A stretch of DNA of 64,000 bases from Pseudoalteromonas luteoviolacea (GCF_021654285.1 NZ_JAKFZS010000009.1:182537-246536); one strand, 5' to 3'. Counted from the first letter of the stretch, positions 18,601 to 26,780 are shown. Notes: generated by a model from the sequence alone, not told the origin. Translations and numbers: made by a program.

Positions 18601-19513
18601 ATACACATATCACTTTGAAGATGAAATAGGGCACAGAGTTAACAATGCTGACGGCCAGAGAGACGAGTTTACTTGGTCTTTAGAGGGGGAGAATGTTCTT
18701 AAGCTTGTTTATAATTATAGTGACGTAGAGCGAATTACGGTAGTGGATGATATCGATGTTGGGTATCAATTTATTATGGAAACTGGTACTACTCACCCTT
18801 ATTCGAGCTTTAGTTATGGTATATCTAATTGGATGATCAAACACCAGCCAATTCAATTTACACAATCTGATTATGTGGGCCGTTGGCTGAGATTAGGGCA
18901 TACACCCGAGGGCACTCAGCTTACTGCCGCCATGGAAATATATGATGATATGACTATTCATCATGGTACTGAGACTGCTAAATTGCAAGGTTATTATGAA
19001 AATGGAAAGCTCATTCGAGGGCATTATTATGACCAGCAACTTGGGCGTGATGTTAGAAAGTGCGAAGACCGTTCTCAGTGTTCAATTTATGATGAATATG
19101 TATATAAGCCCATCGCGCAGAGCGGCTCATTAATTTATTTTACAGGGGCGAATAGAGTTGAAAGCGGAGCACATGAGCTTTTTATAATGCGCAAGCAAGA
19201 GGTACCTTTCGAAGACGGTTTTACGCATATCCATACTAACTTTAATTTAATTGATGAAAACAATAATGCGTGGGTTGGGTATGGAGATGGCTTCAAGGGG
19301 TTTTTAACAATACCGCTTAGAGGTGAATTTGAGTATGAGGTCTATAATGGGAAAATCTTCCTAACTTTAGATGATGGACATGATTATATCATCGAAATTG
19401 TACCGCAGAGCAACACAGTAGAAGGTATCTCATTTTGCATGTATCAAGCAGAATTTGCGTGCACATCTGAAAAAGTGATTCGATTACGTTACCAAAGTGC
19501 TTATAACAATTAA
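15686..19513 (+). CDS. large repeat-containing lipoprotein
   Basis: A 1,275-residue lipoprotein. The start is set at ATG 15686 because it puts a short basic n-region and a lipobox ('LILTGC', Cys24) in the right place; an upstream ATG at 15635 would add 17 residues. After the lipid anchor come a Ser/Glu/Pro-rich linker (about 27–65), an Ig/PKD-like domain (about 66–150) and a carboxypeptidase-regulatory-like beta domain (about 160–230). The rest is a long region with four degenerate modules, each opening with a [hydrophobic]-[IV]-G-[KQR]-x0-1-W signature (near 17207, 17546, 18560 and 18869). They look like lipocalin-type beta barrels, though that is inference. It is probably on the outer membrane. 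Function unknown. Confidence 0.75.
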   Translation: MYIKQYYKMPILASTVVSLILTGCGGSSSKEEEKLNVPAVVSEQVSPVSEPAPELIPEIPEPTPAPLTFTVTGPSEVQEKTEFSLTLAVEGEGTIESVDWTHDSSLNLAMSEQGEQSVKFSVPDINQDHTVNFTVTAISDSEKKVVQVHLVTLKRITKSLSLQGIVTDSPIQHAQVQLLVGDSRIEVEANELGEYSAALEVDESEIDEMIKVVAVGSSTQPEVEFVSQLGTFSALQEQAGDDAILSKSENFSVNVTNVTTAEYALLQRTDIEITDDESLREALLAIDGDDMLDLATVIKVIVDSEEYDLPEGVSSTLELVSNEDQAEMFKAALKSNNPEYFDQVKDQILDDDSLTSKDLTALQGDFLLYHPKYYNHYAYHLSLDENGQGRFVAQNSVEVTKVSYVDGKFVVELAEPAIFYRSERYKRDENNNIIIGDDDKAVIAQISWKSSLLSLEVLHVNQGVNIVELNTHAQEYIDDVPNPVADLNTQNIFRLLDKSRGQKLSSEELVGKTWLIDARDKNFSAAERPINRYVFNADGTVTIEGQEANAFWELDGNSLVIDQQSKENTVSTQYWFSKSIASGFYTIAKEQSHKGDRVPESVSLTGIMLAKQPNLNVTEDQLIGKWTGFIGRTQDLHDLRIFPDLNVKVGVAEVTPYSHGKLEDNRFYRQWYADTNHGFHTCYELNPNCELRAFMEYEFLAIEDNHYFVYRKVVENLGADDQSNAIERVLHYRYSANNEYSAFNSTMLGGEATFFVESEFGDIQRIGIYSNDSNGYNISLNGIDYPMSIVDGYLEYSVEEAVTRVSFLSEADDYVEVCVFEAAQGCQEHNKQVWFNKYEALPRKVSYFFEKRDIKSVHYTLEQNEDGTVEFKASPNDRVRMNAEVAGSKIILTSVPGDFTSIYAFERVDRVEIENLGEKSKLTITRNSYDLGRIQSTWTTEAIKDKVDARNGIQISPDNMIGQWSVSTDYFLYTYHFEDEIGHRVNNADGQRDEFTWSLEGENVLKLVYNYSDVERITVVDDIDVGYQFIMETGTTHPYSSFSYGISNWMIKHQPIQFTQSDYVGRWLRLGHTPEGTQLTAAMEIYDDMTIHHGTETAKLQGYYENGKLIRGHYYDQQLGRDVRKCEDRSQCSIYDEYVYKPIAQSGSLIYFTGANRVESGAHELFIMRKQEVPFEDGFTHIHTNFNLIDENNNAWVGYGDGFKGFLTIPLRGEFEYEVYNGKIFLTLDDGHDYIIEIVPQSNTVEGISFCMYQAEFACTSEKVIRLRYQSAYNN

Positions 19514-19537
19514 AGTTACTTGAACTTGAGCAATTTT

Positions 19538-19566
19538 AAAAACGCTATTAATAAATAGCGTTTTTT
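19538..19566 (+). terminator. intrinsic terminator after the large lipoprotein gene
   Basis: A stem of 9–12 bp (AACGCTATT pairing with AATAGCGTT) followed by a run of seven T. Confidence 0.85.
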
Positions 19567-19685
19567 TATTTCTAAAGTGCCACAAAGTCACTTATCTACT
19601 CTAGATTAATAGAATAAACTTGGTTTATATTTTTGGCTTGTAAATAGAGTACGATTATAAAAATAATTAAAGGAGTATTAAAAAC

Positions 19686-20186
19686 GTGGTTGAATATAGA
19701 GTTGCAAACCCAAAAGAGCTTCCAACCTTAAAATCACTGTTGTGGAAATACGGCCCCAATGAATGGAACTACCTTACTCAAGCTGGTGTTGATGAAGAGT
19801 TTACGCTAATTGAACAGTGTGATGCATCGGCACTCATAGCGTTAGAAGGTGAGCAAATTGTTGGCTTGGCTGTTTTGATAAATGGTAATGTCAGTCCAGA
19901 TTACCTGAGTCAATACTGTTCTTTAGAGCAGATTGCGTTTATAGGTGATGTGGTAGTGTCGCCAAACCACAGTGGCAAAGGCATTGCTACGCAGCTTTTA
20001 CGTCACTGTATTGATTTGGCAAAGGATAAAGGGGTTGGCTCTGTTTTGATTGAGCGTCATGAAGAAAACTTAGCGTCAGCAGGTATGATGAAAAAAGCAG
20101 GATTTTCCGTGATTGATACTTTTTATGACCCCAAAAAACGTGCTGCTGGTTCGCAAAAGAGCGTTATACTGTCAGTTACGCTCTAA
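19686..20186 (+). CDS. GNAT family N-acetyltransferase
   Basis: A 166-residue acetyl-CoA-dependent acetyltransferase. The acetyl-CoA pyrophosphate loop is seen in 'IGDVVVSPNHSGKGIATQLL' (about 95–115), followed by 'HEENLASAGMMKKAGFSVID', the usual motif B. The start is GTG 19686, about 10 nt after AAGGAGT. It stands alone between two lipoprotein genes. The substrate cannot be predicted. Confidence 0.85.
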   Translation: MVEYRVANPKELPTLKSLLWKYGPNEWNYLTQAGVDEEFTLIEQCDASALIALEGEQIVGLAVLINGNVSPDYLSQYCSLEQIAFIGDVVVSPNHSGKGIATQLLRHCIDLAKDKGVGSVLIERHEENLASAGMMKKAGFSVIDTFYDPKKRAAGSQKSVILSVTL

Positions 20187-20215
20187 CGTATTTATTAAAA
20201 AAATATACTAAAGAT

Positions 20216-20247
20216 ATGGCAGTACTTAGGGTGATGAGTACTGCCAT
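20216..20247. terminator. inverted repeat between convergent genes
   Basis: A perfect 11-bp stem (20216–20226 with 20237–20247) between the convergent acetyltransferase and lipoprotein genes, probably a shared terminator. T-runs are modest. Confidence 0.6.
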
Positions 20248-20259
20248 GTTCAATTTTAC

Positions 20260-22014
20260 TTATTCGATATAACCAAGGCCGACCAACTGATGTTGACGAT
20301 GCAGCATTGGATCTTGCATTTTGCATCGACCGTCATACCTACTGATTTCCCAGTTGGTATAAGTACATAGTTTAGGTGTCATTATATTTTGGATCTCTTT
20401 AATTACGCTGTTGTCTAAGGCTTTGTCTGGAAATTGTGTTTCTTTGATATGTATAGCCCAAGATAGTGCGACTGGGCTAAACCAAGACGGTTGTGGTCCA
20501 ATCATTGGAAGGTAAGATAAGCCAAACTGTGACGTAAGCATGATAGGGGTGTCATTGTAAGGGAATGGACGCTCATCAATAACGCCAGAGTTAATAAACA
20601 AGTCTATCCACTGCCTATCATTATTTGTAAATTGACTGCGGGGCGTTGGTGCAATTCCATGTAGTTGACCATTAACAGGTAATTGTGAATTAAGACTTTC
20701 AAAATAAGCAATCAAACTACGATTTTCGAAGCTTTTATCTATATCCAGCGCGTTGTTGTACTCAGTCATATTTGTAGTACCAGCTTGAAATCCCATCACC
20801 CCCTCAGTATTAAACATGGCGTCGTAAAAAGGGCGAATGGTGTCGTATAAACGGGCCAAAACTTCATCTGATGGTTTGGGGCCTTCGCAGTTTTTTTCCC
20901 AGTCATCTACAAGAGTTCTTTGAATTGTTGTTCCTGCTGAGAAGTTAATATATTCTACATCTAGATCTTGTAATATCGTTTGTTTGAATTGCTCTGCTAT
21001 CTGTTGAGTATGTGTCTTGAGTAACTTAATATTTTCCTCAGTTGGGTTGCAATAGAGGTCATATCTAGAGGTGTATAATTTAGGGTATGGACCGACAATC
21101 AGCTCAGCGTGAGGGTTATGTTCTAAGAGGTAATGAAGTGGCCTTAAACCATGCTTAACATCGGGGGATTCATAACTTTTATATAAGGCCTGATGAAACT
21201 CATCAATGAACCAAGCGGCAGGTATAAAAGATGCTTTACCTGAATTATCTGTGAATTGGTCTACTTGCTTAAGCGTATCATGTACAATTTTTGGCACGAG
21301 ATAAGTGGGATCAAATGATTGAGAAGAGGCTTGTTGATAAAAGCCTTGCTCATCAACGTAAAATAAACTCTTTATTCGGCTTCTATAGCGTAGAGTAGAG
21401 GAGAAGTGTACTCCTTCATCTTCAAGAATTAAGATGGTTTGTTTGGGGTCTGCTTTACTTTGATCAAATTCACCATCTGAAAATTTAACCTCAACTAGCT
21501 CACAGTATTCAGAGGAGTTATCTGATAAGCAGGCAATATTATTGTCGTTTAAAGTATCAAGTGTTTCATTGACAAAGGTATCAACACGCTGTTTTAACAC
21601 AACTAAATACTTTTCTCTCGTTTGTTGTACCTGGCCATCAATGATGCCTTTCGCCGTTGCGTTTTTATCGTCTGAAATAGTATAAGTAAGTGAAAAGTCA
21701 CCGACATAGTTTTGTTCAGGCGTGATGATTAAAGCGTTATTTTCAATCGAAGTTGTGACCTTTCCTGTGTCGACGACTACATCAATAAGCGTTATAGGGT
21801 CGCCATCTGGATCACTGTCATTGGCCAGTGGATTAAAAGTGATTACTTCATTTGTTTGAGTGGTGACTGAATCCCTATTCGCAACTGGGGAGTGGTTTGT
21901 TTCTTCTGGTGGCTGACTGGGCCGATTACTTCCTTGAGGCGCTTCACTGCCTCCACCGCAGCCAGTTAATGCTAAAAGCAAAATGCTTAGACCATAGTTT
22001 TTTATTCCGTTCAT
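20260..22014 (-). CDS. lipoprotein with N-terminal cadherin-like Ig domain, unknown C-terminal domain
   Basis: A 584-residue lipoprotein: signal peptide with lipobox 'LALTGCGGG' (Cys19), a Ser/Pro/Gln-rich linker, then a bacterial cadherin-like/Ig domain (about 42–122). The latter has the typical 'NPLANDSDPDGDPITLIDV' calcium-loop motif and a 'YTISDDKNATAKG' end. The remaining ~450 residues form a soluble domain I cannot place. It has an 'ILILEDEG' strand, a 'YRSRIKSLFYVDEQG' segment and several Cys that may form disulfides. It is likely cell-surface or periplasmic. It faces the GNAT gene and has its own promoter in the following gap. Confidence 0.7.
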   Translation of the reverse strand: MNGIKNYGLSILLLALTGCGGGSEAPQGSNRPSQPPEETNHSPVANRDSVTTQTNEVITFNPLANDSDPDGDPITLIDVVVDTGKVTTSIENNALIITPEQNYVGDFSLTYTISDDKNATAKGIIDGQVQQTREKYLVVLKQRVDTFVNETLDTLNDNNIACLSDNSSEYCELVEVKFSDGEFDQSKADPKQTILILEDEGVHFSSTLRYRSRIKSLFYVDEQGFYQQASSQSFDPTYLVPKIVHDTLKQVDQFTDNSGKASFIPAAWFIDEFHQALYKSYESPDVKHGLRPLHYLLEHNPHAELIVGPYPKLYTSRYDLYCNPTEENIKLLKTHTQQIAEQFKQTILQDLDVEYINFSAGTTIQRTLVDDWEKNCEGPKPSDEVLARLYDTIRPFYDAMFNTEGVMGFQAGTTNMTEYNNALDIDKSFENRSLIAYFESLNSQLPVNGQLHGIAPTPRSQFTNNDRQWIDLFINSGVIDERPFPYNDTPIMLTSQFGLSYLPMIGPQPSWFSPVALSWAIHIKETQFPDKALDNSVIKEIQNIMTPKLCTYTNWEISRYDGRCKMQDPMLHRQHQLVGLGYIE

Positions 22015-22226
22015 TTTATTTCCTTGAAATTAAACTTCTATTCAGCAAGCTGATTTAAGTGATGCGCCGTTATTTCACCACACAGGCTCGCGAGGGTTTG
22101 TTACTTTTTGTTATTTGTAGGGGGATTTTTGTACATTATATGGGGGCATAGAGAAATATTCTTACCTGAACATTGAGTAAATGTGAATTTAATTCAAGAG
22201 GCTAGCCATGGAAAAACGCTTATATA

Positions 22227-22273
22227 TTTAGGCAGCAGCACAAGGCAGTGAAACGTTTATGCTGCTGCCTAAA
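22227..22273 (-). terminator. long hairpin downstream of the peroxiredoxin gene
   Basis: A perfect 14-bp stem (22227–22240 with 22260–22273) with a 19-nt loop, just after the leftward peroxiredoxin stop codon. It is probably a terminator or mRNA-stabilising structure. No strong T-run follows on the minus strand. Confidence 0.65.
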
Positions 22274-22280
22274 TGAAAAC

Positions 22281-22823
22281 TTAACGATGCATACCGCGAA
22301 CAGGATAATTGTTTTCAGGGCTTCTGATCCAAGTAAGTCCGTTGACAAGCGCGGTAAGTTCTGGTCTAACAAATGGGTTGTTTGATATATCGACAACTTG
22401 AATATTTCCTTCGCCGTTAATAACAAAAAGACCTGGCTCAGCAAATGGGTGATCGGTTTCTTGTTCTGAGCGAGGGTCTGAAATATACAGGCCAAGCGCC
22501 TTCATTTGCGTAAGTGTTAAGCCGTAAGCAATATCAAATTGAACGTCTAATTGAAGTTGATGCTCTGTCAGTTGTGCTTGGCTATCACCTGAAACTGCAA
22601 TCACGTCTACGTTAATGGCAGCAAGGTTAGCAATGTGACTATCTAATTGATTTAGGTACTTTGTACATAAGGGGCAATGCTTGCCTCGATAAACTAAAAC
22701 AAGTTGCCAATCAAAACCCGACCTTGGCTTTCCTAGTGTAGTAGTTTGACCATTGGATAGGGTGATGGGCAGTTTTGGGAATTCGCTGCCTGCATGAAGT
22801 TTCTTCGTATAGAATTGAGACAT
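22281..22823 (-). CDS. AhpC/TSA-type peroxiredoxin
   Basis: A 180-residue thioredoxin-fold peroxidase. The active-site stretch 'LVLVYRGKHCPLCTKYLNQL' contains a CxxC (peroxidatic and possible resolving Cys) and is typical of the AhpC/TSA-2 (DUF899-like) branch rather than classical 2-Cys enzymes. 'VDVIAVSGDSQAQL' and 'PGLFVINGEGNIQVVDI' match later strands. It lies 11 bp downstream of a broken NAD(P)H oxidoreductase gene on the same strand, with an HxlR regulator diverging. The group looks like an electrophile/redox-stress unit. Confidence 0.85.
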   Translation of the reverse strand: MSQFYTKKLHAGSEFPKLPITLSNGQTTTLGKPRSGFDWQLVLVYRGKHCPLCTKYLNQLDSHIANLAAINVDVIAVSGDSQAQLTEHQLQLDVQFDIAYGLTLTQMKALGLYISDPRSEQETDHPFAEPGLFVINGEGNIQVVDISNNPFVRPELTALVNGLTWIRSPENNYPVRGMHR

Positions 22824-22834
22824 GGTTTTATCCT

Positions 22835-23406
22835 TTAAAAGTGATTATTGATATGTGTTTTAAAGCGGGCTAAATCATTTTCAATATCTGCATTTTTCAT
22901 CACATCAAAACAAGCGAATGTGGGCAAAGCAGTCAAGTTAAAGAATTTAAAGTTCATATGCATTGGAAAGAGTAGATCATCCACTGACTTTCCATTAAAA
23001 AACTCAGCACTATTATTAAATGCCTGTTTTGGAGCGTTAAATGTGACCGACATCATATATTTTTTACCTTTAAGTACACCGCCACTGCCATAGCCCTCAG
23101 TAGGTGTGGATGCACTGCGCCCGTCTCCTTTGCATAGCGTGCCCGCCATACACTTCATCCATATATTTTTTAAATGACCATGTAACGCCCATCCAGTTAA
23201 TAGGGGATTGAAAGATTATGACGTTAGCCCATTGATGCAGAGCGAGTTGTTGTTCGACATCTATGCTTTCTTGCATAGTGACAATCTCTGTTGTGTGTCC
23301 TTTGTTTTGGAGTAACGAAACCGCTGTATCGACGAGCGTTGCATTTAGCTTTCCTTCAGAGAATGGATAATACTGATGCCCATTGATGATATAAAATATT
23401 GCTTAT
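22835..23406 (-). pseudogene. frameshifted flavodoxin-fold NAD(P)H:quinone oxidoreductase (MdaB-like)
   Basis: Translating the minus strand in two frames recovers one protein. The first part reads 'INGHQYYPFSEGKLNATLVD' through 'INWMGVTWSFKKYMDEVY', and the second 'AGTLCKGDGRSASTPTEGYG' through 'FDVMKNADIENDLARF'. Together these are a normal ~190-residue MdaB/NQO2-like reductase. The frames join near 23140–23155, where several bases seem lost. A second lesion lies near 23388–23392, where TTATATCATC would need two more bases. The expected start codon reads ATA (23404–23406) behind an AGGAAG site. Either the gene is dead or the assembly has errors here. Confidence 0.75.
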
Positions 23407-23524
23407 GACCTCTTCCTAACTAGTTTATTTATTAATCAGGTTGTTTAAGGTATAGTTTAGGAACCTAAAGTAAAATAACAACCAGTATACTTTTAGTAAC
23501 CTAGTTTTTATGGTGGTATAAATA

Positions 23525-23887
23525 TTGAAAAATTCAGTTAAAACAGATGCTAAAGGGCGAAAAAAAGTTTTGAATATGTGCGATGAACCCTGTGCAATTG
23601 AAAAGGGGATGAGGCTAATCGGTGGGAAGTGGAAGGGCTCGATAATTTACCATCTAAAAGATGAGCCTGTACGTTTTAATGATTTAGCACGAATGCTAGG
23701 TGGCGCGACTAAGAAGATGGTGGACCAGAGGCTTAAGGAGCTAGAGCAAGAGGGTATGGTTGTTCGCAAAGTGATCAGTGATAGACCCGTTGCAGTTACC
23801 TACGAGTTAACTGAATTCGGACGTTCTGCACTAGAAGTTCTTGAGTCGCTCAGAGTGTGGTCAGAGTCTCACAATATTCAAATTTGA
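23525..23887 (+). CDS. HxlR-family (MarR-like) redox regulator
   Basis: A 120-residue winged-helix protein: 'CAIEKGMRLIGGKWKGSIIY' opens the HxlR signature and 'ARMLGGATKKMVDQRLKELE' is the recognition helix. N-terminal cysteines (Cys19 and Cys23 in this numbering) match the position used for thiol sensing in YodB/HypR-type members. The TTG start at 23525 follows GGTGG; ATG 23576 is an alternative that would leave the cysteines near the N-terminus. It diverges from the peroxiredoxin and quinone-reductase pair, the classical arrangement for a regulator of electrophile defence. Confidence 0.85.
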   Translation: MKNSVKTDAKGRKKVLNMCDEPCAIEKGMRLIGGKWKGSIIYHLKDEPVRFNDLARMLGGATKKMVDQRLKELEQEGMVVRKVISDRPVAVTYELTEFGRSALEVLESLRVWSESHNIQI

Positions 23888-23959
23888 ATGGACACTTCAC
23901 ATTCATTTGGCAACAAAGGCGTGTAGCCAAATGAATATAATTATGGTGCTAATTATGTT

Positions 23960-24628
23960 TTAGCTAAACCCCAGCTCTTTACTGAGTGCCATTGCAGCTG
24001 AGCGGTTTGGAGCATTGAGTTTTTCTAAAATTTTAGCAACATGGTTTTTCACTGTGTACTGACTAATGCCAAGGATCATGCCGATCTCTCCATTTGTTTT
24101 TCCTGATGAGATCCAATCGAGTACCTCTTTTTCCCTGTTAGTCAGTGACTGTATGGGCGAGCGTATCGACTTATCAGATTGATAGCGTGAAATTTGTGCT
24201 TTATGTAGATAAGGTAATATTAACTCAATCAAATAAGAGGCTGGCGCTGTGCGATTAGATCGCATGTTGTTAAATGCGACCAGAGTAAGGAAGTTTGAAT
24301 TAGGGTTATCTAAATCATAAACGGAGATATCTGATAGTGGGTTTCTATCCTTACATAAACTCTTTAGTAAATTGATATTTCTAAACTTTTTAACCTTGGC
24401 TACAGTGAGTAAGTCTTCTTTAAATTCTTCGGGGAAAGAGTGCGAAAACTCTGATTTAACTTCTAAGCTGGTTTTGTCTACCAAAGATATATACAGCTCG
24501 TTTGATTCTGCAAATGACATCGCTTCTTGAAAAACTACTTCATCCAATGAACGTTCAATGATTGACGTTTTTAGCAATTCAATTGCTTTTAGTACGCTCG
24601 AAAGCTCTTTTGTGCAGCCCAAAAACAT
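23960..24628 (-). CDS. LuxR-family response regulator-like transcription factor (EpsA-like)
   Basis: A 222-residue regulator with a C-terminal LuxR helix-turn-helix (about 160–215: 'LTNREKEVLDWISSGKTNGE' and 'SQYTVKNHVAKILEKLNAPN'). Its N-terminal ~150 residues match neither an acyl-homoserine-lactone domain nor a phospho-receiver, but recall the EpsA/XpsR type linked to exopolysaccharide loci. ATG 24628 is preferred over the ATG two codons earlier because AAGGAG lies 7 nt before it. A 26-bp near-perfect palindrome lies 88 bp upstream and may be an operator. Confidence 0.8.
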   Translation of the reverse strand: MFLGCTKELSSVLKAIELLKTSIIERSLDEVVFQEAMSFAESNELYISLVDKTSLEVKSEFSHSFPEEFKEDLLTVAKVKKFRNINLLKSLCKDRNPLSDISVYDLDNPNSNFLTLVAFNNMRSNRTAPASYLIELILPYLHKAQISRYQSDKSIRSPIQSLTNREKEVLDWISSGKTNGEIGMILGISQYTVKNHVAKILEKLNAPNRSAAMALSKELGFS

Positions 24629-24715
24629 ATGCATTCTCCTTTACAAATACGATTTCTATAGGCGTATCAACTTGGACTGTTGCCAGCAAGTTTGATTTTC
24701 ATGTGACGGTGCCTA

Positions 24716-24741
24716 TTTAATTAATCGAGCGATTAATTAAA
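24716..24741. promoter_or_regulatory. palindromic operator candidate (TetR-type)
   Basis: Two perfect 12-bp arms (24716–24727 and 24730–24741) separated by AG; the core is TTAATCG-AG-CGATTAA. A closely related sequence lies at 26086–26111, directly before the tetR gene, suggesting that the same TetR protein binds both. Confidence 0.65.
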
Positions 24742-24963
24742 CATGAACGGCTAATTGATATCAACGAAAAGTGAATGAAATGTGTGGTAAATAAGTGTAA
24801 AAAATTAAAAAAATATGTTTTACGAACTCGTTTCACCTTATAAATTTTTTTATACACCTCTTTTGAGTTTGTTTTTTAATCAGGTTGAGGTTTTTTAACT
24901 ATATGATTTTGTTTGTTTTATCTTTTTTTGATAAGGTGTTTTTAGCTTTTCTTATTTGTCAAG

Positions 24964-24977
24964 CTGATCTAAATCAA
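24964..24977. promoter_or_regulatory. FNR-like box
   Basis: CTGATCTAAATCAA differs by one base from the FNR consensus TTGATnnnnATCAA. It lies about 167 bp before the permease start. A single match of this length can arise by chance in AT-rich DNA. Confidence 0.35.
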
Positions 24978-25143
24978 AACGTGCTTCGTAAATAAAAAGT
25001 TTTTTAATTGTTGCTTTGTGGTTTGAAAAGTTAAATGTGGCTCACGGCGGATACGCAGTCGGCCATGGTCCAATCAGACTATTCGCAGTGCTCATTCCCC
25101 TTTGATAAACTGCGAGTTAAGATTGCAGGGACAAGAAATTGTT

Positions 25144-26043
25144 ATGATTGATAAGTTAAGACGGCCATCAACTTGGCCGCTGTATTTTACATTGCTGATT
25201 TACGTATCCTTGATTTGGATGCAAGGGTTATCTAGTGCAATGCTGCAAGTATTGCAAGAAATAGAAATTGCCGTGACAATGGCGTTGGGTTCGTTTGTTG
25301 CTGGTGGCACAGCGCTAGGCGGCGGGGCGGTGGCCTTTCCAGTAATGACCAAAGTGTTGGGTATTGAGCCCAGTACGGCTAAAGTATTTTCATTAGCTAT
25401 TCAAAGCTTTGGTATGACAGCGGCAACTATCACCATTTTATGCCGTCGTATCCCTATTTATACTAATTTAGTTTTGCTTGCACTGCCTATGTCTGCATTA
25501 GGCGTCATCATTAGTCTACTTTATGTTGCGCCGATTGCCCCGCGATTACTAGTAAAATCGATTTTTAGTTTCTTACTTTTATGCTTTGCAATCACCATGT
25601 TACTGCGTTGGTGGAGAAAAGCGCACCACCAACATAGTGCACAAAAAATTCAGCCTAGCACGCTTCGCTTTATGCTGGTTGCTTTTATCGGAGGCGTTGC
25701 AAGTGGTTTAGTTGGATCTGGATCCGATATTGCGTTATTTGCTCTTTTGGTGATTGCTTACAATGCGGATATTAAAAAGGCAACAGCGACTTCTGTCGTG
25801 GTTATGGCCTTTACGTCTTTGATCGGTAGTGCAATGAATGCATGGTATTTAGGGGCCATTACCCCACAGATTGAAAGCTATTTACTTGCAGCAATACCCA
25901 TAGTAGTCGTGGGCGCACCTTTAGGGGCTTATGTTTGCTCTAAAGTAAAAGTTGGTCAATTGGTGAGCTTTTTATTGTTACTTATTCTCCTAGAGGCGTC
26001 TTTCACAAGTTACGAGCTGTACACTGGTCATGTTTTAGCTTGA
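25144..26043 (+). CDS. TauE/SafE-family membrane permease
   Basis: A 299-residue polytopic membrane protein with about eight helices arranged as two repeats. The first repeat has 'GSFVAGGTALGGGAVAFPVM' and the second 'AFIGGVASGLVGSGSDIALF', the paired Gly-rich signatures of the family. Members export or import small anions such as sulfite, sulfoacetate or taurine-derived sulfonates. ATG 25144 is chosen over a TTG at 25102 that would add a non-membrane leader, although its AGGGA site is distant (13 nt). It precedes the TetR/RND block on the same strand. The substrate is unknown. Confidence 0.8.
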   Translation: MIDKLRRPSTWPLYFTLLIYVSLIWMQGLSSAMLQVLQEIEIAVTMALGSFVAGGTALGGGAVAFPVMTKVLGIEPSTAKVFSLAIQSFGMTAATITILCRRIPIYTNLVLLALPMSALGVIISLLYVAPIAPRLLVKSIFSFLLLCFAITMLLRWWRKAHHQHSAQKIQPSTLRFMLVAFIGGVASGLVGSGSDIALFALLVIAYNADIKKATATSVVVMAFTSLIGSAMNAWYLGAITPQIESYLLAAIPIVVVGAPLGAYVCSKVKVGQLVSFLLLLILLEASFTSYELYTGHVLA

Positions 26044-26085
26044 ATGAATTTTAAACATTTATTTGACTGTAGGCTGTACTTTTTA

Positions 26086-26111
26086 TTTAATTAACCAGAT
26101 GATTAAAAAAA
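26086..26111. promoter_or_regulatory. tetR-proximal operator candidate
   Basis: TTAACCA-GA-TGATTAA core, an imperfect copy of the palindrome at 24716–24741 (17 or more of 26 positions identical). It lies 12 bp before the tetR start, where a self-repressing TetR would bind. Confidence 0.6.
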
Positions 26112-26123
26112 TAAGAAGATAAG

Positions 26124-26780
26124 ATGGAACTAGATACCAATAAAAAAGCCACGCGGGGCCGCCCGGTCTGTGAATTAAAGCAGGCTGAGCAGAAAACTAA
26201 GCTTATATTGGCGGCAAAGCAGCTACTCAATGATAAGTCATATAGCCAAATTACCATTCGAGATATCGCCTCTGAGGCAAATATCAATTCTGCCATGATT
26301 AAATATTACTTTGGTGGCAAAGAAAGTTTATTTGTGGCACTCATACAGTCAATAGCGGATGCGCAGTTTTCTCAGTTTGAAGACTTAACAGCGCAAGCAA
26401 AACCGGTGTATCAATTTATTTTGCGTTTTGGCGAAATATTACAAACTCACCCTGGATTTGTGCACCTTTTGAGTGAAGAGGTACTCAATAAAACAACCCC
26501 GTTAACAGAGGCATTTATGGCTTCTTTCCCTGCTCGAGTCTCCAAATTTTTACCGCCGCTTATTCAGCAAGAGGCAGGCATTGCGGATGGTAACAAAGCT
26601 AAATTAGCAGCTTTTCAGCTCATTACACTTATTGTTTCTCCCTATATTTTGAAAACCTTGCGTCAACAAGCGTGGCAAATTGATGATACCGAGATCCAAG
26701 GTGAGCAATGGGCAAAGGATTTATATCAGCATTTCATTTACGGACTGAAGGAGAGTGACATCAATGAGGTGGAATTTTAG
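26124..26780 (+). CDS. TetR-family transcriptional repressor
   Basis: A 218-residue repressor. The N-terminal helix-turn-helix (about 25–70) reads 'SQITIRDIASEANINSAMIK' and 'YYFGGKESLFVALI', the most conserved TetR segment. The C-terminal ligand domain is helical and variable. It overlaps the following adaptor gene by 17 bp, so repressor and pump form one operon and the pump is likely under its control. Brominated phenols or pyrroles from the adjacent bmp locus are reasonable inducer candidates, but only by position. Confidence 0.9.
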   Translation: MELDTNKKATRGRPVCELKQAEQKTKLILAAKQLLNDKSYSQITIRDIASEANINSAMIKYYFGGKESLFVALIQSIADAQFSQFEDLTAQAKPVYQFILRFGEILQTHPGFVHLLSEEVLNKTTPLTEAFMASFPARVSKFLPPLIQQEAGIADGNKAKLAAFQLITLIVSPYILKTLRQQAWQIDDTEIQGEQWAKDLYQHFIYGLKESDINEVEF

